Source: Tragulus kanchil
Taxonomy: Eukaryota; Chordata; Mammalia; Artiodactyla; Tragulidae
DNA length: 64,000 nt
Assembly (NCBI GenBank): GCA_022376925.1
Contig: JAIOJX010000004.1
Coordinates: forward strand, 171,707,501 to 171,771,500
Direction of reading: 5' to 3'
Positions 44,201 to 56,200 of the stretch are shown here, one piece after another; position 1 is the stretch's first letter; each line of letters begins with the position of its first letter. Below the pieces are notes generated by a model, which saw only the letters and a list, made by a program, of their open reading frames with translations, ran no database searches and was not told the DNA's origin. The translations under genes and the position numbers were made by a program.

Positions 44201-47200
44201 ACTCTGAAAACAGGACTTCTTTTAACATGAGCCTTACTGGGGCCTAATTTGCATTCAGTAAAATTCGCACGGGTCAAGGCTGTGGCTGGGGGAGTCTGCC
44301 ATACGTGACCGTCTAGCCCAAGGGAAACACTCGTGTTTGAGGAGTGGTGTGGACTTTAGCAGGTGCAGTTTCTGGGCCTGTTAAGGTATTGATGGCCTTC
44401 TTTTTGCTTTCTTCCCCCTACCCCGTTTACTTAGACCACCTCTTGGATGGCCTGGGTTTTGCACAGCAGACGCCTCTGGGTCGCTGGCCTCTGCCGTCGT
44501 GTGCTGTGCCGTGGACCGGGGGCCGGGCCGGGGCGGGGGCTTTGCCCTCCGGCTCTCATCCGGCCCCCAGGGCAGCTCTCCACCTGCTTCATCGTCTGTC
44601 CCGATTTCTCCGGAGCTTTGGTTCCGAGTTTCTGACCTGACGGAATTTCCACAGGAGGCGGCCAGTCCCTGAGACCCAGCCCAGCGGGCTCCCGGGCCTG
44701 GGGGCCCCGCGGCCAGATGCCCGGGTCTTGGTCTCCTGCCTGGGTGCCAGGGCTCCATCCTCTCCGCTCCTGCGTGGCTGTTTCCCGCAGGCTGGTTGGG
44801 GCGCCTCCTGCACCTCCCGCCTGGGCTTCGCTCCTCCGTCTTCCTTGCACACTGTGCCCCTCCCTCTAGCACCCCGATGGGTGGCCCCTAGGTCTTCAGA
44901 TGGAAGTTTGGGAAGCACCGGGAACCCCTCCTTGTGCAACCCCGGGGCCTCAGGCCTCCTGCCGGGTAGGCAGCGGGGCCCGCCCTCCTAGAAGATGCTG
45001 CCCACTGACCGACCGGCTGCCCACCTCACACCTCCTGGACGCCCGAGCCGGCTGGGCCAGGTCCCCGGACAGGCAGCCCCTCTTCCCCTCCCCGCCCTCC
45101 TCGCGGCTCCCTGAGCTCAGATCTCACCTTCGCTCAAGGCCCAGCTCCCCTGGCACCTCGCCTTCCCTCAGCTGTCTTTGGATTTCTTGTTTGTACAGCT
45201 GTTTGTCCCTCTGCTAGTTATTTCCCTCTGCTTTGTGTTACAGGTTTTCCTTGTTTTCTTTTCCTTGGACTTGGGGTCTCGTCTCCCCTGCGTTCGCTCT
45301 GGGGGCAGGATCCCGGGTTGGAAGGACTTACTTCCTCATCAACTCTCCTTCCCCATTTTCTCAGAGTTCCTCGTGTGTCTGTGTACACAGTAGGCGCTGA
45401 ATAGACACTGTGTGAGTCACTGTCTGTGGGAGGCAGGGTTTGGCCCGTCCCTGGCCGCGTGGTGAGTGGAAGCCGTCTGGGGACCGGGCTCGGCCGCGGG
45501 GGACAGGCGGTGTCGTGCGGGGTCACCAGGGCCGCCGGTGGGGAGGCGGGGAGGTGGGGCTGGTGTTCGCCGTCTAAGCACCCTTGCTGTTCTCCAGAGG
45601 GATGTGGGTTTGAAACCACTGGGAGTGGCTGGGAAGCTGAACGGTTTGGGTTAAACCCACACGTTTTACAGAGTCCCCTAACGCATTCAGACCACAAATC
45701 CTCTGGCCTGGTGTTTCAGGGTCTCCCGATGGGTCTTATTTATGCCCAGTGATGAAGTCAGAAGCACTGACGATGGTATCAGATCGTGTGAAGCCAACAG
45801 CCGATACAGTGTGACAGGAATCTCAGTATATTTATACAGGAAGTGAATGGCTATCTGGTCTACCTAGTTCAGAAAAAAAGCAAAACAGAATCTCTTTCCA
45901 GATTTGCATGTGACTCTATCGGAAGAGGCAGATAGGCCTTTGTGGTTTTGAAAGCAGCTATCAGAAAACCAGCAGTCCTGCCGCCCTCCTCCTCTCCGGA
46001 CACCTGCCTCAGTTACGGCCAGATTACGTGGTCATACGTATCCTAATTGTTCCCAGATAGTTCAAGGTTGACTTTTATTTGTTACTCTAAAATAGGTCAG
46101 CAAACTTAAAAAGCTAGATCGCAGGCCTTCCCAGGTGGCTCAGTGATAAGGAATCCGCCTGCCAGTGCAGGAGACACGGGCTCCATCCCAGCTCTGGGAG
46201 GATCCCACGTGCCGAGGAGCCCTGGGCCTGTGACTTACAGCTCCTGAGCCTGTGCTCTGGAGCCCGGAGCCCACGGCTGACGCTGCTGACGCCCGCGTGC
46301 CCTCGAGCCGTGCTCCGCAGTCACGGAGGCCGCTGCGGTGAGGGACCTGCACACCGCAGCGAGGGAGCAGCCCGTGTGGAGCAGGGCCCAGCACAGCCCG
46401 GAATAAAATAAATGGACAAATAAAAAAATTAAGCCTTTAGAGAAAAGCCTGGCAGCAGATACTGTAGGCTGTGTGGGTCCCAGCTTTTCCGTTCTGCTGT
46501 GTTAGCGCCAAAGCTGCTGTCGGCGGCAGGTGAGAGAATGCACGTGGCTGTGTGCCAATAAAACTTTATCAGCAGAGGCGAGCAGCGTGCTGGATTTGGC
46601 CTGCACTTTGCCGACCCTGCTCGAAGCCATTGTTCCCGGTACGTGTTTTCCTGCCCTGTTGTTTGGCACGTACGCATCGAGAAGGATCGCCGAGTCTTCA
46701 TCTGGGTTCGGCTCTTCTCTCCGTGTGGCGCCCGCCTCTGTCTCCACCCGTCTTTGGTGTGGAGGCCACCGTATGGGCCGACACGGCCACTCCTGCTCCG
46801 GGTGTCTTCACGATCCTTTCACCCTGCTCGCGTCCTTAGAGCTGAAGTGCGTTTCTTCAGACTCTGCAGGGCCGACCCATGTTTTTTTAATCATGTAGGC
46901 CAGTCTATGTCTTTTTAATGTAGATATATTTGGGCTTAGGTCTGCCATTTTATTTGTTGCTTTCTGGTTTCCATTTCTCTGTTTTTTCCTGTCTTCCTGT
47001 GAATTACTTTAAAATATATATATTTTTAGAATTCCATTTTGATTTGTCTCTGGTTCCTCTGCTTTTTCTAAATCCAGCTTCTTCATCTAGAAGTTCTCGG
47101 TCCTCGTACTGCTGAAGCCGGCTTAAAGGGTTTTGAGCATGACCTCACTAGCATGTGAAGCGAGTGCAGTTGTGCGGTCGTGCGAACATTCTTCAGCACT

Positions 47201-50200
47201 GCTCTTCTTTGGAACTGGAATGAAAATGCACCTTTCCCAGCTGTGCGGAGACTGCTGAGTTTTCCAAATCTGCTGACGGGTTGAGTGCAGCCCTTCAGCA
47301 GAATCATCTGTTAGGATTTTTAAATACCTCCGCTAGAATTCCATCACCTCCACTCGCTCTGTTTGTAGGGATGCTTCCTGAGACCTGCTTGACTTCACGC
47401 TCCAGGACGTCTGGCTCGGGGTGGGTGACCTCACCAGTGTGGTTATCCTGGCCATCAAGGCCTTGTCTGCATAGTTCTCCTGTGTATTCTTACCTCCTCC
47501 TCTTAACCTATTTTGGTTATTGCTTTGCATTTTGGTTATTACATTTTTCAGTGTTAAAGTTTCCATTTGGTTCTTCGTTATAATCCTGTATTTTCTGGCA
47601 AAGGCCTCTTTCCCTTCGCCAAGTCTTACGCGGCGCCATTGGGCGTGTGACTGTGGTGGGGCGTTTTCACCGGGGCTGCTTTGACCTCCGTGTCAGGTAA
47701 CCCACAGCCTTGTCGTCCCACTGCTGGCATCGCGTGATTATCTCTCCTCCTCTCCTGTGAGAGCCTCCTGGCTCTTGGCACGGTGATTGCCTTTCAGCGG
47801 AAACCGGGGCGTTTCCGTCTCATGTAATTTGGACCCGATTTGCATTTTCTCCTCTGTCCGGTCTCCAGCACTGCTCCATCGGGGAGGAGGGCACTGGTTG
47901 CTGCCGGGGGCGGGGACGAGCCCAGGGTCCCCTTGGCCTGGTTGACCCATCGGGAGGGCTCTCCCTGCTGCGGGCGGGGACCCCACTCGCCCTGTCTGCT
48001 GGGGAGCGTCAGGTGCCTCCCTCCACGCCCAGGGGTGGCTGTCGGGGCCCCGAGGGTGGATCTGCGGGTGCCTGTGTTTCGGGGGAGCAGGTTTTCTGTG
48101 TGTTTGCTGGAGGAGGCAGGTGCTTGTCTAGAAGTTTCCGACTTACTGGGCTGTCCTGCCCCTGGTCCTTTGGCCAGAGCAAGCAGCCTTTGTTGGAGTT
48201 TTCTGTTTGTACCCACTGGCATGTTCAGTTGCTGGATGCTTCAAATCGGAGATACAGGAGGCAAGAAAAAGCAGGGCACTCACCCCAGCCCCTGCCTGGT
48301 CCTGAGGGCACGATCGGCCTCCTCCTGCCCACCTTCCAGAGGCTGCCTGCGTCCATGTGGCCCACGGCTCGGGGAGAACCCAGGAGGAGCTGTCTCACCC
48401 ACCGGCTCAGAGCAGGAGGTGTCCCTGCATGCTTTTTAATGGTTTTTCTCTCTGTTACTCAGAGCAGGTTATTCCTACCGAGTGGGGCTGCGGCACTAGC
48501 TGCCCGCCCGCCCCAGCCTTTCCTGGCTCTCGGCGTGTCGATGAATTCTGTGTGCCCGGCATTTTTCCTATCACACCGGGAGACTCTGGGTCCTGTTTGG
48601 ATCCTCTGTAGGAGGTCCTTTTCTTCAGCAGGAACTCGCGGTGTTGGACGCAGATCCGAGGCCGTTCCGGGCGGCGGTGGGGTTTCCACGTCAGTTCAGC
48701 TCGCAAGGCCTTTCTCCCGCTGCTGGGGGCCTCCCTGGCGTTGGTCCCTCACGGGCGAGGCTGGCACCGGGAGCTCCTTTGGCACCTCGGCTCCCAAGGC
48801 CCCTCTGTGTGTCCCCTGTGGTCTGCACATGAGGCCAGGAGGGAGCCTGGCGTGTGCCAGTCCTTGGGCGGAGCCAGGACGCCCTGCCCCAGCCCCCGCC
48901 CCCGCCAGCCGCACTCTGACTCCTCCGGACGGAGCGGTGGGTTTTCTCTGTCTGCATCCAGCGTGCGTTCCAGATCTCAGCGGCCCTTGGCTCCGAACTG
49001 GGGGTGGGACGAAGGGAAGGCTCCCAGAGGGGTGCTCCGCTCGCGGGGTGCAGCTCTGGCCGGCTGGTCTGCTGCGCTCAGTGGTGGGCACCTCCCGCCC
49101 TGTCCAGACCTCTCGGTTGCCATCAGGGAGCGGGCGGCCGTGGGCTTCCTCCTCCGGGCAGCCCTGGGGTCTCAGGCGCTCCTGCTGACGCGGGCTCTCT
49201 GCCTGCTGTGCTGTGCTCTGCCTCACATGTGGGACCCTCGCCGCAGCCCGGGGGCCGTCCCCACGTTGCCACATTTCAGAGAGGGCAGTCTGGGGTGGTG
49301 GGGGCTGCTGCTGAGCTCAGACACCGAGATCTTGGGGTGTGTGCCCTGCGAGGATGCAGATTATGGGGTTCCTTTCAGTAGCCCCCCACTGCCGTTCCTG
49401 GCAGGCGGGTGCAGGGGAGCGGGGTTCCTGAAGCAGGACTCAGGCGGCCGGGACAGCGCTTGGGCCCTGGTCCGTGGGCTGGGGATGCCCATGCCCGCCC
49501 TGACCTGGGTACGTGGTCGCTGACGGGCGGCGTCTGCTGCCCGGGCGGAAGGAGACCACTGGCCCCAGCCCCCAGGGCCTCGTGAGAGAAGCAGGTCGAC
49601 CGCCTGCAGGGATTTCCTGCCGCGGGTCCCAGCTGTGACGCGCACGCAGCGCCCGGGGGTCGCCGCCAGCCCGGGCGAGGGGAGGACAGAGCCGAGGACG
49701 GCGCGACAGCCACTCCCGGGCGGCTCGGCTGTCCGGGGCGTGGGGCGGCCTGCCTCGCATCGCCGTGGCCCTCCGGAGCCCGGTGGCCCTTCGGTTGCCC
49801 CCCGTGGGCGGGTGCCTGCCGGTCCCACGAGGCGCGGCCGCACGCCCCGGGGAGGGGAAGGGAGCCCGAGGACCGCGTCTCTTGTCAGCAGACGTCGCGA
49901 GGCCTCCAGCCCAGCTTCTGTTAACAAAATTTCAGTCCATTTCTGGAAAGGAGTGTATTACAGGAGAACAGCGTTTAGAGGCTTTAACAATCACACTATT
50001 TGCTAATGGCCAGTCCGAATGGATCTTAAAATAGAATGCTTTGTTAGTAGAAGAAAAAATCATGCTGAGCTGAAACACACACACACGTTCAAGTTTGGCT
50101 GAAGGACCCAGAAGTGCGAGGACCGCGGGCAGACCCTCCTCGGCGGGTCTCACTCGCTCGAGCCGCATTCTAGGGAGAAATGAAAATGACTTACAGTATA

Positions 50201-53200
50201 GCTTCACACGAGGTGCAAAACCTAATAAGGTCACCTGCCCTATTTATAAGGAGATTCCTGGAAATGACAGCTTAAGTCCTTCAAAGTTAAAGGCATTCCA
50301 ACCGTCCGTTTTCTGTGCGTGGCCGCTCAATGGTTGCTTTTTAAAGGTCTCTCCCTTCCCTGCTCTCTCAGTGGCTTCGTGGCTGCCGTGGGGCCGGGGG
50401 TGAGGGGACGCCCCGCCTCGGTCCCCCTGGTGCTCAGGTGTGGCCGCTCGCTCTAGCCTCTGCCTGACCGGAAACCCTTTCTGGTCATTCGCCAAAAGCC
50501 AGCCCTGGCCCTGCCGTTGGCCGTCTGGGGCGTGGACGCGCCTGTGATGTCCGGGCTCCGGTCAGGTGAGGATCTGGGTGACGGGCTGTGAGCCCACGTG
50601 TCCAGCAGAGGTCGGGACGCCCACCTCCTGGGCGGCTGTGAGGCTGGCACGCGTGTGCCCATTCAGCCTGAAGCAGCCCTCGCCAGGGGCGAGCCCGCCC
50701 AGCCACGCGACCGCGCGCGGCCCGTGGAGCCAGGCTGGGCCGGGGCGGGCGGGCCGGGGCGAGGCGGCCTGCGGGAGACGCCGCTCCCGGGGAACAGGCG
50801 GGGCCCCCCGGAGGCCGCCCCCCGGGGAGGCAGAAGGGGACCGCAGGCCGGGGGTCCCTGGCAACGGGGGACCGGCCGAGGCCTCACCAGCCCTGCGGGG
50901 TCAGGGGCGGCGTGTGTGTCTGTGTGTGTCTACCGGTGAGTGTGTGTCTGCTCTGTGTTGGGCGGGTGCCTGGGGCCGGGCCGTGTCCTGAACAGGGCGC
51001 AGGGCGGCTCAGCGGTCCGGTGTGCGGTTGGGGCTTCTGTTAACAAAATTTCAGTCCATTTCTGGAAAGGAGTGTATTACAGGAGAACAGCGTTTAGAGG
51101 CTTTAACAATCACACTATTTGCTAATGGCCAGTCCGAATGGATCTTAAAATAGAATGCTTTGTTAGTAGAAGAAAAAATCATGCTGAGCTGAAACACACA
51201 CACACGTTCAAGTTTGGCTGAAGGACCCAGAAGTGCGAGGACCGCGGGCAGACCCTCCTCGGCGGGTCTCACTCGCTCGAGCCGCATTCTAGGGAGAAAT
51301 GAAAATGACTTACAGTATAGCTTCACACGAGGTGCAAAACCTAATAAGGTCACCTGCCCTATTTATAAGGAGATTCCTGGAAATGACAGCTTAAGTCCTT
51401 CAAAGTTAAAGGCATTCCAACCGTCCGTTTTCTGTGCGTGGCCGCTCAATGGTTGCTTTTTAAAGGTCTCTCCCTTCCCTGCTCTCTCAGTGGCTTCGTG
51501 GCTGCCGTGGGGCCGGGGGTGAGGGGACGCCCCGCCTCGGTCCCCCTGGTGCTCAGGTGTGGCCGCTCGCTCTAGCCTCTGCCTGACCGGAAACCCTTTC
51601 TGGTCATTCGCCAAAAGCCAGCCCTGGCCCTGCCGTTGGCCGTCTGGGGCGTGGACGCGCCCTGTGATGTCCGGGCTCCGGTCAGGTGAGGATCTGGGTG
51701 ACGGGCTGTGAGCCCACGTGTCCAGCAGAGGTCGGGACGCCCACCTCCTGGGCGGCTGTGAGGCTGGCACGCGTGTGCCCATTCAGCCTGAAGCAGCCCT
51801 CGCCAGGGGCGAGCCCGCCCAGCCACGCGACCGCGCGCGGCCCGTGGAGCCAGGCTGGGCCGGGGCGGGCGGGCCGGGGCGAGGCGGCCTGCGGGAGACG
51901 CCGCTCCCGGGGAACAGGCGGGGCCCCCCGGAGGCCGCCCCCCGGGGAGGCAGAAGGGGACCGCAGGCCGGGGGTCCCTGGCAACGGGGGACCGGCCGAG
52001 GCCTCACCAGCCCTGCGGGGTCAGGGGCGGCGTGTGTGTGTCTGTGTGTGTCTACCCGGGTGTGAGGTGTGTGTGTCTGCTCTGTGTTGGGGGCGGGTGC
52101 CTGGGGGGGCCGGGCCGTGTCCTGAACAGGGCGCAGGGCGGGGCTCAGCGTCCGGCCGGGGGCCCGCGGGGTCCCCGGGAGCGTGTGGCCGGAGCACACT
52201 TCATCACAGCCGAGCCGGCTCCTTGTGGTCGCACACTCACATAAAGCCTTACAAACGCATCCTTTACTTCCTTTGGAATGTGTTAGATAAGTTGTAGAAT
52301 TTTAGCATCAGTGAACAAAAATGACCAAAAGGAGGCTCATAGCGGGACATGAGGTTTACAAAATGTTTAATAGTATAAAATAAAAAATATCAAGCAAATA
52401 TTCACATTTTAGGTTTTTTCTGCTTTTATCAAAAACGTGCCTCTTGTGTGTTTCTCTTTAGTTTGAATTTGCTTAGTTTTTACAGCATTGCAAAAAGTTG
52501 ATGCCCCTTCAGATCTCAGCTGTAACCTTAGAAAGAGACTGTCCTGAACCACTTCACTCAGTTATCCCGCGCGTCCTTCAGCGCTGCCCCGCACGCGGCT
52601 TAGCGTCCGGGCTGGCGAGGGTGGCCGAGGCTCTCCAGCGTGCGAGGCGTGAGCCCACCCCAGGCCGGCCCCTGCCCGGCGCTCGCCCACGCCCGCCCTG
52701 TGCCCTGCAGCCGGGGAGGATTCAGGACCACATTCGACTCGGTCTTACTCTTGGCACACAAATGGTTCTTTCTGTACTTGAACTGTTTTCTTTCTAAATA
52801 CTTTTATCACAGAGGCAGAACTTGCTGTTTCAGGGAAAGACGCTCTTGTCGCGAATGAAGAGCAGCTCTTTAGTTCTTTGTTTATGACCAAGTTGCCTGA
52901 ACAGCTGTTTCTCAACGTTTGTTGTCTCTGTCGAGAGTAGAACAGTTTCTTTCTGTTGGATTCCAAGTTGAGTCTTTTCAAGACCAGAATAAGCGAAGCC
53001 GCTTTGGCATGAGCACAGAGAGCACTCCGGATGGATGTTTTCCAGTTGGCTCAGTGGTAAGGAATCCACCTGCAGTGCAGGAGACGTGGGTTCGACCCCT
53101 GGGTCAGGAAGATCCCCTGGAGGAGGCAGCGAGGTGTCGCTCTCCCGAGGCGCCGGCCCGCAGACGCACGGTGACCGGCCGCACTGCAGGGCGGCGAGCT

Positions 53201-56200
53201 TCCGCGGGCCGTGGCCGTGCCTCTCCGGAGCGCTCCCAGACTCCCGATGCCTCCTAACTGGAGGTGAGGCTTCTGCAGAATAGGGTGCAACCCGGGCCTG
53301 CAAATGAAAAGCGACGCCTAGCAGGCACCGAGGCCCGTGGCCCGGGGTCAGCGAGCAAGGGAGGCAGGAAGGAGCCCGCTGGGCTGGACTCTCCTCGCCG
53401 GGGCCGGGTCGCTGTCCACGGCCCTGCCGGCTTCACCTGCCAGCCGGCCTGCTGGGACGGTCCGGCTGAGCTCGCGGCCCAGCAGGAGGGGCCGAGCGAG
53501 GTGGGTGAGAGCCGCCTCCTCCCCAAGCCTGTCCCCCCCCAGCTTCCGGAGCGCCCTCCCCTCAACCCGGCCCCTTTTCCAGGTGGGCCAGGGGTAAAGG
53601 GCCCGCCTGCCCGTGCAGAGGACGTGAAAGACTTGGGTTCAGTCCCTGGGTCGGAAAGATCCCCTGGAGAAGGAAATGGCCACCCACTCCGGGACTCCTG
53701 CCTGGAGAACCCCGTGGGCAGAGGAGCCTGGGGGCTGCGGCCCCCGGGGTCACAGAGTCGGACACGACTGCTGACTGAGCAGCAGCAGCCCCGGGCGGAC
53801 TCACCAGGACGGCCTCCGTCCAGACCCCGGACTCTGGTCTTGCCATGCCTCCATCAGGCAGGATGCAGATAATGTTTCCCCCCACCCTTTTTTTTAAAGG
53901 TCCCTGTGATCTCTGTCCCCTTACAGAGAAATAGTTCCATGTGTCAGCACCTGTGTTACGTGTACAAGCGGGGCACGTGTGGAAGACTGCGGGGCACAAG
54001 CAGGACCTGGTCCTCTGCCGTGGGGACGTCCTCTGGACTCTCCTGCCGCGCGCCCCCAGCGCCACGGGGTCGCCGTCCTTGTGTGCAGGTGAGTCCTGTG
54101 GCCTGCTGACGTGGTGTGTGCTTCTTTCCAGACGCCTGCTCTGTGCCCATTTCCGAGATCATCACCGTGGAAGAAACAGACACGAATGGCAAGCAGTCCA
54201 CCAGCGGAAAATGGCAGAAGATGGAGAGACCGTACGCTTTCACAGGTAACGTGCCCTGAACTTCCTCGGTAACTCCATGCGGGCCTGGGAGCGGGCGCGT
54301 CTTCGTCATTTGCTTCACAAGCTCACCGTGCCCTCCGCGCGTCCGTATAGAGAGGCGCGTGTGTTGTTTCTCCCAAGCTCTGTTTCTGTTTTTTATTTTT
54401 GTTGAGGCATTGTTGATTTACAGTGTTGTTAATCTTTGCCGTAGGGCAAAGGGACTCAGTTCTCCACATCCTAGCTCCATTTTTAATTAATGTTCTGTTC
54501 ATCTTTATTTCTTCAGTATTTTTTTTACGTGGGTTAGAAGAATTGAGAAATAGGATCTCTTTCCTGAGATACCCTGGAGGTGGTGGACTAGGAGAAGAAC
54601 GGGGGCCCCCGGGATGCTCGAGGGTGAACCTGGGGCTGGTGTGTGAGGCCGCGAGCTCACGGCGTGGTTCTCTGCACAGTGCACCGCGTGCGGAGGGCCC
54701 GGCGGCGCCGCTGGCGGTGGGCGCAGGTGACGTTCTGGTGTCCGGAGGAGCAGGTGTGCCAGCTGTGGCTGCAGACCCTGAGGGAGCTGCTGGAGAGGCT
54801 GAGTACGTCCTGGCGCATGTGGCGCGGCGGTGGGCGTGGTGAGCCGCTGTGGACACTGGCCGGCCTGAGGACCCGCGCTGGGGCTCCCGGAGCCTGGCCC
54901 CGGGCGCCGGAGCCCTCGCCGGCAGCCGCAAGGCGGGGGCAGGCCCGGGCGCTGTGGGCCTGGGGGTCTTCTCCCGGGAGACGGGGTGGCGCGCCTGTGC
55001 AGGAGGTGACCAGGCCACACCAGGTGCCGGGGGCGCCCGTGTCCACCTGGGCGTCCAAGCGTCCGAGCAGTGAGTTACTGCCGCGGGACGGGGTCGGCCG
55101 GTCGCCCTGGAGACAGCCGGCGGGTGTCGGCTCGTCCTGTACCGGGGACACCCGTGTTGTCTGGGCATAATTGCTTTTCTGATCGAAGAAAAGTTGATTT
55201 AGAATGCTGTGTTAATTTCTGCCGTGCAGCGCCGTGGTTCAGCTGCACACACAGACACGGGCTTTCTCAGATTCTTCTCCATTGCGGCTCCAACGACAGC
55301 TTGACGGTAGCTCCCCATGCTGGACAGCAGGACCCGGGGTTTATCTTCCTGTATGTGACGCTGGGCACGATCGCCGGGTCGGGAAGATCTCCTGGAGAAG
55401 GGAGTGGCAACCCGCGCCAGGATCCTTGCCCGGAGACCTTCATGGACAGGAAGGAGCCTGGCGCGCTGTGGTCCACGGGGCACAAACCCTCGGACACGAC
55501 GGAGAGACTGACGCTTTCACTTTTCAGGGGGCATTTTGCTAACCCGTTTGGGTGTACTCCTGAGTATCAACAACTCAGTACAGACTTCCACCCTAGAAAG
55601 GAAAGAGCGTGTGTTTAGGTGGATTTTCTGTCCTTTAAAATCAACTTGGCGTCTAGACGTAGAAGGTGGATTTTAATTTATTTGAAGCCAGCATTTCCCA
55701 CATAGCAGCTTCAGAGCGGCTTCTGGGCTTAGCATCTGGGGGCGCTTGGTGCCGCATTTCACCATCGAATTCTGCCAGACGGGACGGGAGTTTACTACCC
55801 GCCATCTAACCAGGGTGTCCTGACCTTCCCCCATCTCGGACCGCTGGCGCTCCGTCCTCTGCTTGTCCGGCCGCACCTCTGAACGAGTCTGAAAGAGCGC
55901 CTTTCTTGTGATGGACACGGTGTTGTTGTTTCGCAGCCTCCAGACCGAAGCACTTGCTGGTGTTCATCAACCCACTTGGAGGGAAAGGACAAGGCAAGCG
56001 GATCTATGAGAAGAAGGTGGCACCGCTGTTCGCCCTGGCCTCCATCTCCACCGAGATCATCGGTAAGGCGCGCAGTCTGCTCAGCGTGTACGAGAATGCT
56101 TCAGGTGGTCATGAGGGGAGATTTTCTTTTATTTTGGCCTTTTTATTGGTTATTTATTTATTTATTTTCATCTATCTTTATTCTTCGGCCTGTGTGGGCC

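Larger units (their letters stand above)
40971..54131 (+). other. CERK: CERK intron 1
   Basis: About 13.2 kb between GTGAGT and TTTCCAG. It contains a CHR SINE, a degenerate L1-like stretch, a BovB fragment, a TG repeat, two Bov-tA SINEs and duplication I. Stretches at 41,250-43,850, 44,300-46,100, 47,600-49,900 and 52,170-53,030 show no exon-like conserved protein; the long open frames there (for example 48,013-49,188) are noncoding by composition and lack family similarity that I recognise. Confidence 0.85.

Noticed and set aside
48013..49188. 391-aa open frame on the plus strand
   Set aside because: It lies within CERK intron 1, is GC driven, has no conserved motif that I recognise, and overlaps other frames of similar length on the opposite strand.
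54423..54842. Extended open frame through CERK exon 3
   Set aside because: The flanks are intron; the acceptor at 54,678-54,679 and donor at 54,803 limit the coding part to 123 nt, in agreement with the human exon.
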